Shown: positions 8,835 through 17,432 of the stretch, one piece after another
Layout: every line of letters begins with the position of its first letter
How positions within the stretch are numbered: position 1 is the first letter of the stretch
The notes under the pieces: model-generated
The model's input: only the letters and a program-made list of their open reading frames with translations
Told to the model about the DNA's origin: nothing
Databases searched by the model: none
From: Streptomyces griseus subsp. griseus
Lineage (GTDB): Bacteria; Actinomycetota; Actinomycetes; Streptomycetales; Streptomycetaceae
NCBI RefSeq assembly: GCF_000720255.1
Contig: NZ_JOJE01000004.1
Span: forward strand, 1 to 64,000
Length of the DNA: 64,000 nt
Direction: 5' to 3'
Program-made: the position numbers and the translations under genes

Positions 8835-9503
8835 ATGCCCGATCTTGACACCGCAGGTCCGGAACCGAAGCGGCCTCCTCCAGTGGTGACGGTTGCCGCG
8901 CTGTACGGCACGGGAGGCGTCGTCATCGGGCCCGAGGTGGCGCAGCGGCTCGGCGTGACCTTCCTCGACCGCGCCATTCCGGCGTCGGTCGCCGCGCAGG
9001 CCGGCGTTCCCGAGGAGGTGGTCGCCGCCGCCGAGGAACGCCCGGTCGGGCGCGGGCAGCGGCTGCTGGCACGGCTGGCCAGAGCGCCCAGCCTGACAGC
9101 CGGCCCCACCCAGGACCGCTGGCCTCTGGAAGAGAGCGAGATGCGGGCGCAGATCCGCCGCTTCATGGCCGAGGCCGCCTCCTCCGGAGGCGTGGTGCTG
9201 GGGCGTGGCGGCGCGATCGTGCTGCGCGCGTTGCCGCAAGCACTGCACGTGTACCTGGGCGGACCCCTGCAGACCCGTATCGCACAGACGATGGAAGCCG
9301 AAGGCGTCGATCGCGCCACTGCTGAGCGGCGGGTAAAGGCCAACGACTGGGCGCGAAGGGAGTACGTCCACAGGGCGTACGGCGCTGATGGTGACGACCC
9401 GGCCCTGTATCACCTCATGATCGACGCCACCGCCTTCAGCGTGGACGCGTGCGTGGAGCTGATCGTCGCTGCCGCCGACTTGCGCATGTCGCGCAGCAAC
9501 TGA
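8835..9503 (+). CDS. cytidylate kinase-like family protein
   Basis: 222-aa cytoplasmic protein of the cytidylate-kinase-like family (PF13189 type). The N-terminal glycine-rich loop YGTGGVVIGPEVAQRLG is followed by FLDRAIP, the GGVVLGRGGAIVLR strand, LHVYLGGPLQTRI, and DWARREYVHRAYG with the Arg-rich lid, then YHLMIDATAFSVDACVELI. The classic Walker A Lys is absent, as is common in this family, whose substrates are mostly unassigned. It begins 22 bp before and leads into the glucuronidase operon, so it may be co-transcribed with uidA. Its relation to glucuronide use is inferred only from position. It is divergent from the G6PDH-like gene. Confidence 0.75.
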   Translation: MPDLDTAGPEPKRPPPVVTVAALYGTGGVVIGPEVAQRLGVTFLDRAIPASVAAQAGVPEEVVAAAEERPVGRGQRLLARLARAPSLTAGPTQDRWPLEESEMRAQIRRFMAEAASSGGVVLGRGGAIVLRALPQALHVYLGGPLQTRIAQTMEAEGVDRATAERRVKANDWARREYVHRAYGADGDDPALYHLMIDATAFSVDACVELIVAAADLRMSRSN

Positions 9504-9525
9504 CTCAACGACACGAGGAGTGCCT

Positions 9526-11307
9526 ATGCTCAGGCCCCGCGATACGCCCACCCGCGAGCGCACCTTGCTCAACGGCCTGTGGCGGTTCGCCGTCGACACC
9601 GATGGTGACGGCCGGACTGGTGGGTGGTGGAACGGCACTTTGCCTGGCAGACGGGAGGTGCCCGTACCGGCCAGCTACAACGACCTGTTTCCGGACCCTG
9701 CCATCCACGACCATGTGGGCGACGTCTGGTACCAGAGGATGATACGAGTGCCAAGGCGATGGGAGGGGCAGCGGATCGTCCTGCGTTTCGACTCCGCGAC
9801 CCACCGGGCCGTGGTCTGGGTCGACGACACCGAGGTCACAGCACACGAGGGTGGGTACACGCCGTTCGAGGCCGACCTCACCGACCTGGTGACGCCGGGC
9901 GGCGAACACCGGATCACGGTCGTGGTGGACAACACCCTGTCGTGGCAGTCGATCCCGCCGGGATACGTCGAACAGACTCCCGACGGCCCACGGCAACGCT
10001 ACTTCCATGACTTCTTCAACTACGCCGGCCTGCACCGCAGCGTCTGGCTCTACACCACGCCCCGCACGTATATCGACGACATCACTGTCTTCACACGGCT
10101 CGACGGGGCGACCGGGATCATCGACTACCAGGTCCAAGCGGTCGCCGATGAGAAGCATGACGTCCGCGTCGTCCTGCGGGACGCAGACGGCGCCGAGGTC
10201 GCGTCAGCCGCCGGCAGCACCGGGGAGCTCACCGTCGAGGACGTGCACCCGTGGCGGCCGGGCGAGGGTTACCTCTACCACCTGCACGCCGAGCTTCGTG
10301 GAGCCGGCGAGGAACCCGTCGATGCTTACGCACTGCCGGTGGGGGTACGGACCGTGGCCGTCGAAGGGAGCCGGTTCCTCATCAACGGAGAGCCGTTCTA
10401 CTTCACCGGATTCGGCAAGCACGAGGACAGCCCCGTACACGGCAAGGGGCATGACGACGCGTTCATGGTCCATGACTTCGCGCTGATGGAGTGGCTCGGC
10501 GCGAATTCGTTCCGCACCTCGCACTACCCCTATGCGGAGGAGGTGCTCGAGTACGCGGACCGGCACGGCATCGTGGTCATCGGCGAAACTCCCGCCGTGG
10601 GACTCAACGCCGAACTCGGCGCCACCCTCGCCGAGGCGGTGTTCACCACGTTCTCCGAGTTCACCATCAACACGGCCACGCAGGAGGTCCACCGCCAGGC
10701 GCTCGCCGAGATGATCGCCCGGGACAAGAACCACCCCAGCGTGGTGATCTGGAGCATCGCCAACGAGCCGGAGTCCACCACCACCGCCTCCCGCTCCTAC
10801 TTCGAGCCCCTGGTCGACGAGGCCCGGCGACTGGACCCGTCCCGCCCGGTGGCCTTCGTCAACTTCATGAGCGCGACCCCGGACAACGACGTCATCTCCG
10901 GTCTGTTCGACGTCCTCATGCTCAACCGCTACTACGGCTGGTACAAGGACCTCGGGAACCTCGCGGCGGCCGAGCGGAACCTGGAGGACGAGCTCCGGGC
11001 CTGGACCCGCAAGCACGACAAGCCGATCATCATGACCGAATACGGCGCCGACGCGCTCATGGGCCTGCGCACCCTCATGGCCACCCCGTGGACCGAGGAC
11101 TACCAGGCCGACGTGCTCGCGATGTATCACCGAGTCTTCGACCGCGTCGAGGCCGTCGTCGGCGAGCAAATCTGGAACTTTGCCGACTTCGCCACCGCCC
11201 CGGGTCTGCTGCGTGTCGACGGCAACAAGAAGGGTGTGTTCACCCGCGACCGCACACCCAAGACCAGCGCCTGGCAGCTACGTGAACGCTGGCGAGCACG
11301 CCGATGA
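9526..11307 (+). CDS. uidA: beta-glucuronidase (GH2)
   Basis: 593-aa cytoplasmic GH2 enzyme that hydrolyses beta-D-glucuronides. The sugar-binding domain (1-180), immunoglobulin-like domain (180-275) and TIM barrel (from about 276) are complete. The acid/base Glu414 lies in WSIANEPES and the nucleophile Glu505 in IIMTEYGADA, nearly the same numbering as E. coli GusA (413 and 504). The C-terminal NKKG motif (Asn567-Lys569) matches the N-K pair that recognises the glucuronate carboxylate and separates glucuronidases from other GH2 enzymes. ATG 9526 follows GAGGAG; an in-frame GTG is 6 bp earlier. The stop overlaps the transporter start as ATGA, giving translational coupling. Confidence 0.93.
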   Translation: MLRPRDTPTRERTLLNGLWRFAVDTDGDGRTGGWWNGTLPGRREVPVPASYNDLFPDPAIHDHVGDVWYQRMIRVPRRWEGQRIVLRFDSATHRAVVWVDDTEVTAHEGGYTPFEADLTDLVTPGGEHRITVVVDNTLSWQSIPPGYVEQTPDGPRQRYFHDFFNYAGLHRSVWLYTTPRTYIDDITVFTRLDGATGIIDYQVQAVADEKHDVRVVLRDADGAEVASAAGSTGELTVEDVHPWRPGEGYLYHLHAELRGAGEEPVDAYALPVGVRTVAVEGSRFLINGEPFYFTGFGKHEDSPVHGKGHDDAFMVHDFALMEWLGANSFRTSHYPYAEEVLEYADRHGIVVIGETPAVGLNAELGATLAEAVFTTFSEFTINTATQEVHRQALAEMIARDKNHPSVVIWSIANEPESTTTASRSYFEPLVDEARRLDPSRPVAFVNFMSATPDNDVISGLFDVLMLNRYYGWYKDLGNLAAAERNLEDELRAWTRKHDKPIIMTEYGADALMGLRTLMATPWTEDYQADVLAMYHRVFDRVEAVVGEQIWNFADFATAPGLLRVDGNKKGVFTRDRTPKTSAWQLRERWRARR

Positions 11308-12677
11308 CTACCCGGCTGGGCGAGCAGGCCCCCAAGCTGCGCACCCTTCAGTACATCGGCTACGGCGCCGGAGACTTCGCCAACAACCTGGCCTTCTCCA
11401 TGGCGTCGATGTTCCTGCTCCTGTATTACACCGACGTCGTCGGGATCGCCGCCACCACGGCGGGAACACTCTTTCTGATCGTGCGGGCCTGGGACGGGAT
11501 CGGCGACGTGATCGCCGGCCGCATCGTCGACCGCACCTCCACCCGATGGGGCAAATACCGCCCCTACCTGCTGTTCGCCTCACTGCCGCTGCTGCTACTG
11601 CTCGTCGCTCTCTTCTCCGTGCCCGGCGGACTGAGCGAAGGCGGCGCACTCGTGTACGCCTACATCTCCTACGCGCTGTTCTCCTTCGCCTACGGCCTGG
11701 TCAACATCCCCTATGGCTCCCTGTCCACCGCCATGACGCAAGATCCCGACGAACGCTCCAGACTCTCCAGCGCCCGAGTGCTCGCCACGAACCTGGTCAT
11801 CCTGCTGCTGGCAGTGGTCGTCTCACAACAGATCGCGAGCTCCGACGACCTCCAGCGATCCCTGACGATCATCACCGTCGGCCTCGTGGTGATCGGGATG
11901 GCGCTGTACGTGTTCACCTTTGCCACCGCCAAGGAGCGGGTGCAGCGCGATGTCGAGAAGGTCAGCCTGCGCCAGGCTTGGGACACCGTGAAGCAGAACA
12001 AGCCGCTGCTCCGGCTCGGCCTGTCCAGCGTGCTGTTCCTGTGCGGCATGTTCGCCCTGGAGACCACCGCCATCTACTACGCCCGGTACGTTCTCGACGA
12101 CGCCGACCTCTACGTCGTCCTCGTCGCCGTACAGGTCGGCGGCATGCTCCTGGCCACCCTGACCATCCCCGCCACCGTGAGCAAGGTCGGCAAGCGGACC
12201 TCCTACGTCGCGGGCGGAATCATCGCCGTCCTGGGCGGCATCGTCACCGCCGTCGCGCCTGGATCCATTCCCGCGATCGCCTTCGTCGGTTTCGGCGTCC
12301 TCGGCATCGGGATCGGTGCCATCAACACCCTGATGTGGGCGCTCGTGGCCGACACCGTCGAGTACGGGGAATGGAAGACCGGCGTGCGCGCCGAAGGCGC
12401 GACCTATTCGGTGCTTTCCCTCAGCCGCAAATTCGGCCAGGCCATCGGGGCTGCCGCCGCGGCCTACATCATTGGTATCGGAGGCTACGAATCCGGCGCC
12501 GCCACCCAGAGCGACAGCGCTGTCACCGCGATCAGAATCGCGGCCGGGGCTGTCCCAGCCCTGGTCATCATTCTCGCGATCGCCATCATGGTGACCTACC
12601 CCCTGACCGAGAAGAAGTTCCGCGAAATCGTCGCTGACATCGCCCAGCGCCACGCGGAACCAACCAGGCCCGGATAA
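11304..12677 (+). CDS. GPH-family glucuronide:cation symporter
   Basis: 457-aa major-facilitator-type transporter of the glycoside-pentoside-hexuronide:cation symporter family, with twelve predicted membrane segments. Family signatures are the N-terminal YGAGDFANNLAF, the loop DRTSTRWGKYRPYLL (resembling the conserved D-x-x-R-x-K/RWGRFRPYL motif) and VADTVEYGEWKTGVRAEG near segment 9. It overlaps uidA by four bases, so its natural substrate is very probably a glucuronide, like E. coli UidB (GusB). No dedicated regulator is adjacent, unlike the uidR-uidABC operon of E. coli. Confidence 0.88.
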   Translation: MTTRLGEQAPKLRTLQYIGYGAGDFANNLAFSMASMFLLLYYTDVVGIAATTAGTLFLIVRAWDGIGDVIAGRIVDRTSTRWGKYRPYLLFASLPLLLLLVALFSVPGGLSEGGALVYAYISYALFSFAYGLVNIPYGSLSTAMTQDPDERSRLSSARVLATNLVILLLAVVVSQQIASSDDLQRSLTIITVGLVVIGMALYVFTFATAKERVQRDVEKVSLRQAWDTVKQNKPLLRLGLSSVLFLCGMFALETTAIYYARYVLDDADLYVVLVAVQVGGMLLATLTIPATVSKVGKRTSYVAGGIIAVLGGIVTAVAPGSIPAIAFVGFGVLGIGIGAINTLMWALVADTVEYGEWKTGVRAEGATYSVLSLSRKFGQAIGAAAAAYIIGIGGYESGAATQSDSAVTAIRIAAGAVPALVIILAIAIMVTYPLTEKKFREIVADIAQRHAEPTRPG

Positions 12678-12923
12678 ACCGCGAGCTCCCCAAGCAAGAG
12701 CCACTGATCGGACGGCGTCGGCCGGACCAGCCACGACCAGCCGAAAGCCGGCTGCCGTGCCGCCCTGACATCCGAGGGCAGAACCGACCGCGGCATGCGC
12801 ATAGCGAAGGGTAGCTGTGGAACCCGTAAGCATGCGTCGGATGCCAAAGCGGCCCAGCCGTGTGGGCAATGCCATCGGCTGCGGCCTCATCGTCGGCAAT
12901 CTCAGCACCCCATGGGGACCGCC
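12678..12923. other. intergenic region, no gene recognised
   Basis: 246 bp between the glucuronide transporter and the DUF6343 gene. The open frames here are short and lack a plausible start or family resemblance. I see no clear hairpin, operator or RNA gene. Confidence 0.5.
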
Positions 12924-13235
12924 ATGCCTCTGCCCCGATCACGCTCGGGTTTCATCGGCCGCCGCTTTGAACGGACGGGTACCGAACCTGTCACAGCCCG
13001 AAGTTCGCTGGGCCTGCGGCTGCTATTGGCCATCTGCTACACGCCGCTCTTCATCGCCGCATCAGCACTGTTCGCCGTCTGGTCATCGCAGTCCACGCCG
13101 GGCAGCAGCCCAACCTCCTCACAACTCGCGGCGTTGTCGGGAGTGTGCGGGGCACTCGCTCTGATCTCGGCGGTGGACCTGGTGGTTATCCTCCGCCGCC
13201 GCAGGAGCGAGCGTTCCGCCTCCACAGAACGGTGA
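12924..13235 (+). CDS. DUF6343-like small membrane protein
   Basis: 103 aa. The opening RTGTEPVTARSSLGLRLLLA matches the conserved start of a small actinobacterial family (DUF6343: RTGxEPxTARSALxLRL). Two membrane helices follow (about 35-55, ICYTPLFIAASALFAVW, and 70-92, LAALSGVCGALALISAVDLVVI), then a basic tail RRRRSERSAST, giving a hairpin with both ends inside. The function of the family is unknown. ATG 12924 is preferred because the conserved block begins just after it; the frame is open to 12795 but that part looks non-coding. Confidence 0.7.
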   Translation: MPLPRSRSGFIGRRFERTGTEPVTARSSLGLRLLLAICYTPLFIAASALFAVWSSQSTPGSSPTSSQLAALSGVCGALALISAVDLVVILRRRRSERSASTER

Positions 13236-13262
13236 CTGGCGTGGCCGGATGGGAAGCGATGT

Positions 13263-13523
13263 CCGTGGGAGTACTCTGCGCGGTACTTCGCCGGCTACGT
13301 CGTGGAGAAGAGCCTGTCCGCCGACAACCTCTTCGTCTTCATCCTGGCGTTCATCGGCGTGAAGCCCATCCTGCACTGGGGCCACGGCATCGAATCCCGC
13401 ATTCCGCAGATCACCGCCGCCGTGTCATTGGCCGTGATCGGCGCGGTGCCCACGGTCACCACCGTGGCCAGTGTGATCAGGCCCCGGCGTGACCCCACAC
13501 AGCCGCTCCTGCGTTCCGCCTGA
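13263..13523 (+). pseudogene. TerC-family membrane protein, internally deleted and 5'-truncated
   Basis: In one frame the sequence reads WEYSARYFAGYVVEKSLSAD followed by NLFVFILA, an exact TerC (tellurite-resistance-associated integral membrane protein) N-terminal signature, then jumps directly to FIGVKPILHWGHGI, ITAAVSLAVIGAV and TTVASVIRP, which belong to the last two helices. The five or so central helices are missing through an in-frame deletion at about 13350. The first helix is also missing, and there is no start codon with a good ribosome-binding site upstream. The remnant is 73-87 codons against roughly 320 in intact TerC proteins. Confidence 0.75.
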
Positions 13524-13661
13524 GCGTCGTGCCGTTACGGGCTCTTCGCGGACGGAGACATTCGATCAGCCCCGCCACACGCCATGCCTCCGGCGGTGCG
13601 GGCAGCGCGCGCGGGTCGGCACGTGGCAGGCCAGGGGAACGGCCCAGGCATCTGGGAACGG

Positions 13662-14300
13662 TCAGGGCAGGATCTTGATCGAACTTTGCCAGTTCAGCTT
13701 GAGAGGCTGCTGGATGGCGATGTGCAGAAATCCCATCGCCTCCAGCTCCCGAGCTCTGCGCAGGGGGCCTACGTCGAACGGACGCATCGCGCCGGAGCGA
13801 ACAAGCTCCGCGATCCTGCCCTTGGCGGTGGAGTCGTCACCGGCGATCAGGACGTCGAGCGGGAAGTCATGTCCCTCGCCTGTCGTCAGCGGGCCGGCGA
13901 AGGTGGTGTTGAACGCCTTGACGACCTTCACGTCCGTGCCGACGATCTGCTGGATCTCCTCGGCAGCCGAGCTGTCCGGGGGTGTCACCCGCCCGTCCAT
14001 GGTCGAGACGTCGATGGGGTTGCAGATGTCCACCAGGACCTGCCCGGCCAGTGCAGCCCCGGCGGATCTCGCGAACTGCAATGCCGCGTCGTACCACAGC
14101 GCGAGCACGGTGACATCGGCCGCGTCGGCCGAAGCGGCCCAGTCGCTCTCGCCGTCCGGGAACCGCTGCCTGAGCTCCTCGGCCAGTGCCCGAGCAGGGT
14201 CGGCGTCGGGGTGGACGACGCGCACTCCATGGCCGCCGGCAAGGGCACGGGTGGCGATGGCGCGGCCCATGTTGCCGGGGCCCACAATGTTGATCTTCAC
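13662..14300 (-). CDS. F420-dependent NADP oxidoreductase-like protein
   Basis: 212-aa cytoplasmic dehydrogenase of the NADP/F420 oxidoreductase family (NAD-binding PF03807 type). The Rossmann motif GPGNMGRAIATRAL (7-20) is followed by a second strand ending VVHPDAD, which suits NADP(H), then ADVTVLALWYDA, VLVDICNPIDVS, VVKAFNTTFAGPL, and DVLIAGDDSTAK, all in the family order. Such proteins pass hydride between F420H2 and NADP, or reduce other substrates; the partner is not given by context. The gene stands alone between the TerC remnant and the DksA-like gene, with no operon partner. Confidence 0.78.
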   Translation of the reverse strand: MKINIVGPGNMGRAIATRALAGGHGVRVVHPDADPARALAEELRQRFPDGESDWAASADAADVTVLALWYDAALQFARSAGAALAGQVLVDICNPIDVSTMDGRVTPPDSSAAEEIQQIVGTDVKVVKAFNTTFAGPLTTGEGHDFPLDVLIAGDDSTAKGRIAELVRSGAMRPFDVGPLRRARELEAMGFLHIAIQQPLKLNWQSSIKILP

Positions 14301-14499
14301 AGCTGCTGCCTTCCGGTCTGACGGAGAGTGCGACGCGCTCGGGTCCGTCCACCTGACAGCTGGCTGGAGGGCCTAGCTTTTGGGCCCGCGTCAGAGTCCG
14401 GGACGCCCGAAGGGTGCAGATGTATCCCTTTCCCGGGCCCGAGAAGCTGTGCGCGGAGGGACGCCATGGTCACCCGGATGCCGGACACGAGGCGGGCGG

Positions 14500-14808
14500 C
14501 TACACATGAGGGACTCGCCGCGCCAACTCGATGGGGCGCCGGCACTGCCGGCAGACGCCGTACATACCCTGATCCATGCGCTCCAGGGCGGCTTCCACAT
14601 CAGCGAGGACCATGCGGGCCGAGGCACACAGCTTGATGTGGACCTCCAACTGGGCGACCACAGCCCGTTCGCGGGCGCGCTGAGCCCGGCCAGGAGCGCC
14701 TTGCCAGAGCTGGGCGAGCTGGTCCAGACGAAAGGCACGCTGCTCGTTGAGGTTCTCCCGCAGCGCAGACAGTTCGGCCGCGCTCAGGCCCGCATCGCTG
14801 TCGGCCAC
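14500..14808 (-). CDS. DksA/TraR-like zinc-finger protein, C-terminally shortened
   Basis: 102 aa. A long helical N-terminal region (ALRENLNEQRAFRLDQLAQL ... MVLADVEAALERMDQGMYGV) leads to the first zinc knuckle CRQC (Cys86, Cys89) and RPIELARRVPHV, where the frame ends. Streptomyces DksA/TraR-family proteins normally continue to a second CxxC (pattern RYCxxC), which completes the zinc site. That half is missing, so zinc binding is doubtful. I looked downstream in the other frames and did not find a clear second knuckle. Either a truncated gene or a variant that does not bind zinc. The family modulates RNA polymerase; a role here is unproven. Confidence 0.6.
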   Translation of the reverse strand: MADSDAGLSAAELSALRENLNEQRAFRLDQLAQLWQGAPGRAQRARERAVVAQLEVHIKLCASARMVLADVEAALERMDQGMYGVCRQCRRPIELARRVPHV

Positions 14809-14866
14809 GCCGACCTAGCCGCAGCCGTAGTCGTAGCCGGAGCGGGATGGAGACGACGGGCCCATG

Positions 14867-14896
14867 CCCCTGTGGGCCCCTGTGGGCCCCTGTGGC
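14867..14896. repeat. 10-bp tandem repeat, three copies
   Basis: CCCCTGTGGG occurs three times head to tail, the last ending in C. It lies in the 262-bp region between the DksA-like gene and the methyltransferase. No gene was recognised in that stretch. Confidence 0.6.
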
Positions 14897-15070
14897 ACAG
14901 GGAAGGCTGCACCTCGCTGGTGAAGGCGGATGCCGACCGATGGCCTTTCTGCGCACGCCCGGCCCATGGGGTGACGCACCGCAGATGATGGAGGTCCTCG
15001 AACACATCGCGTTCCCTGCCCGCCAGGCGGTCACCCCCGCACCCGGCCGGACCACTTGGGCGGCGACAAT

Positions 15071-15889
15071 CTAGGCTTTCCGAGCCAGTCCGGCGGCGAT
15101 GAGGTGTTCCCAGACCGTGAGTTCTCGTCTTTCGCCGTTGTTCCACGGGTTGTCGGTCTCGTCGGGACGCCACAGGGACGCGGGGACGATCCCGGGGTCG
15201 AGGATCTCCAGGCCGTCGAGCAGGGAGGCGATTTCCGCGTCCGTGCGCCACCGGCCGCGGCCGAACGTCTGCTGGAGGACCTTCTCGGCCTCCGCGGTCT
15301 CCGGGTTGTTGCCGGAGCGGAAGTGACTGATGAAGAAGTGGCTTCCGGAGGGGACATGGTCGCGCCAGTAGCGGACGATGCCGGCCGGGTCCTCGTCATC
15401 GTTGACGTGGTGGAGGATGGCGCTGAGGATGACGGCGACGGGGCGAGCGAAGTCGATGAGTTCGAGGGTGTCGGGGTGAGTGTGGATGCCTTCGGGGTTG
15501 CGCACATCGACCGCGACGACGCGGGTCCGGTCGTTGTTCTCCAGCAGTGCGCGGCCGTGGACCAGCACTTGAGGGTCGATGTCGACGTAGACGACCCGGG
15601 AATCGGGAAAGTGCCGTTGCGCGACCTGGTGGACGTTGTCCGCGGTCGGCAGGCCACTGCCCAGGTCGATGAACTGCCGAATACCGGTGGTCTTCATGAT
15701 CTCCCCGACCGCCCGGGTCAGGGCCGCGCGGTTGGCGAAGGCGATTGCCACCGAACCGGGAAGGTCGCGCTTGAACACATCGCCTATCTCACGGTCCACG
15801 GCGTAGTTGTCCTTGCCGCCGAGCAGGTAGTCGTAGACGCGGGCGATGCTGGGCTTGGCCGAGTCGATGGAGGAGCCTTCGTACGTCAT
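15071..15889 (-). CDS. SAM-dependent methyltransferase (DUF574 / Methyltransf_19 type)
   Basis: 272-aa protein of the actinobacterial methyltransferase family PF04672. The opening AKPSIARVYDYLLGGKDNYA is the family hallmark. FIDLGSGLPTADNVH is the SAM-binding motif I, VVYVDIDPQVL motif II with the acidic residue that holds the ribose, and ILSAILHHVND motif IV. The C-terminal RRELTVWEHLIAAGL is also typical. Methyl acceptors are unknown for most of this very expanded Streptomyces family. ATG 15889 lies 10 nt after GGGGGAG; ATG 15898 is too close to it. The frame is open to 15994. Monocistronic by context. Confidence 0.82.
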   Translation of the reverse strand: MTYEGSSIDSAKPSIARVYDYLLGGKDNYAVDREIGDVFKRDLPGSVAIAFANRAALTRAVGEIMKTTGIRQFIDLGSGLPTADNVHQVAQRHFPDSRVVYVDIDPQVLVHGRALLENNDRTRVVAVDVRNPEGIHTHPDTLELIDFARPVAVILSAILHHVNDDEDPAGIVRYWRDHVPSGSHFFISHFRSGNNPETAEAEKVLQQTFGRGRWRTDAEIASLLDGLEILDPGIVPASLWRPDETDNPWNNGERRELTVWEHLIAAGLARKA

Positions 15890-16075
15890 GGCGGTCATTC
15901 TCCCCCGCAACGCCGCCCGCGCACCCTCGTTTTGAGGTCCTCCGGCCGGTCGGTGCGGCCGCGAGGGCATGGACGCCATGGTTCGGTGCCACATGCTTCG
16001 ATCAAATGGGTGCGGGAGGTGGGCTCGGGGGACCCGTTCGCCGCACCGTTGTCATCTGACTGGAGCCCCCATGCG

Positions 16076-16390
16076 TCAGCTGGGCGGGAACAGCGTGAAC
16101 AGTTTCTCTACGGCCTCCGCTGGGGCAGAGTCCGGGAATCCTGCGTTGTATGGCGGCTCCGGCGCGTACTCGATGAGGAGTTGAAGGGCCTGCGCCACGT
16201 CGTCGCCCGCAATGAGACCAGCGAGGGTCAAAGCCAACTCGATGCCCGCCGAGACGCCTGCCGCGGTCGCGTAGTGACCGTCGATGACGACCCGCTCGTT
16301 CGTCGGCGTCACACCGAACGCGGCGAGGTGCTCGAGCGCACCCCAGGGTTGCCCGACGGCCACGGAGGACTCCAGCGGCGGCAAGGATCA
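16076..16390 (-). pseudogene. DJ-1/PfpI-family gene, C-terminal remnant
   Basis: The frame reads GALEHLAAFGVTPTNERVVI, DGHYATAAGVSAGIELALTL, AGLIAGDDVAQALQLLIEY and PEPPYNAG, the C-terminal part of DJ-1/PfpI (ThiJ-like) proteins. About half of a normal ~190-230-aa protein, including the nucleophilic-elbow Cys region, is absent. Immediately upstream on the same strand, in another frame, an MFS transporter gene is cut off, so the two fragments meet at a deletion joint near 16390-16400. The ATG at 16384 could in principle start a 102-aa peptide, but there is no sign it is functional. Confidence 0.7.
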
Positions 16391-16394
16391 AGGC

Positions 16395-17256
16395 CGGCCG
16401 ACGCGATCATCGTGGCCAGGGGCCGGTCGTCGCCCACGCGCCCGCCGGCCGCGGTACCCAGCACAGCGCCCACCCCGTAGGCGGCCAGAACCAAGGGCAC
16501 GGACCCGGCAGGCACGCCCGCACGCTCGGTGAGCAGAGGCGAGATGTAGCTGTAGGTCGCCAGGACGCCACCCATGAGCAGGGCGATGAAGCCGAGCACG
16601 AGCCAGACCCGCCGCTGCCGCAGCGCGGCGAACTCGGCCCGCACGGAGGGTGGTTGCTGTCGTGGCTCGTCGGGGACGAAACGGGCGACGACCGATGCGG
16701 CGCAGGCCGACAGCGCGGCCAGCACCCAGATGGGCCCGCGCCAGTCGGACACCTGTCCCAGCCACGAGCCCAGGGGGACGCCGAAGACGTTGGCCACCGT
16801 CAGGCCCCCCATCAGCAGGCCCAGCGCGCGGGACGTCGCCGTCGGCCCTGCCGCGCTCGCCGCCACGACCGTGGCCACGCACCAGAAGGCGCCCGTGGCC
16901 AGAGTGGTGATCACGCGGGATGCGAGCAGGACGGTGAAGTCGGAGCTCAGCGCGGCGACCACATGGCCGAGGGCGAACACGACGAGTGCGAGAACGAGCG
17001 TGGAGCGCCGCGGCAGGCGCAGCGTCGCGATCGCCATCACCGGAGGGCCGATGATCATGCCTGCGGCGAACGCTGTGATCAGCAGGCCGGCTCGGGACAC
17101 GCTGACGTCCAGATCGTCCGCGACCTCGGGCAGCAGACCGGCCACGACGAATTCGGTGCTGCCCATGAGGAACGTGCCGACAGCCAGACCCACACGACAA
17201 AGGGCAGTTGGCGAGACCGGCTGTCCACCGAGGATGACATTCGGGGGCACACTCAT
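16395..17256 (-). pseudogene. MFS drug-efflux transporter, C-terminally truncated by deletion
   Basis: The first ~285 residues match drug:H+ antiporter-1 type MFS proteins: GTFLMGSTEFVVAGLLPEVA in helix 1, AGMIIGPPVMAIATLRLPRR (motif A region), ALGHVVAALSSDFTVLLASR, LGSWLGQVSDWRGPIWVLAA. About nine membrane segments remain. After RVGDDRPLATMIASAG the sequence becomes a non-homologous tail in the MFS frame while DJ-1 sequence starts in another frame. The last three helices are lost, so transport is unlikely. ATG 17256 gives the conserved N-terminus; ATG 17280 is an alternative. The frame itself continues to a stop at 16309. Confidence 0.7.
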
Positions 17257-17432
17257 CTCGGGTGACGTACGACTGCGCATGGCGTCGCGACAAGGGTTCG
17301 ACAGCCGCGCGTCCTGACGGCCCTCTCCGGTCACGCGAGAGCCTGCCACCACCTTCACCTCCGTGACGGGGAGACTTCTCTCTCCCCGTCCGCTGCGCGG
17401 AACACTCCGCACACGAAGGTGACGGACCGGTC

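Noticed and set aside
14809..15070. Short plus-strand ORF 14847-15074 as a gene
   Set aside because: Atypical composition, overlaps the 10-bp tandem repeat, no family likeness and no ribosome-binding site.
13250..17430. Insertion sequence or transposon explaining the cluster of gene scars
   Set aside because: No transposase reading frame, terminal inverted repeat or target duplication found; simple deletions explain the fragments.
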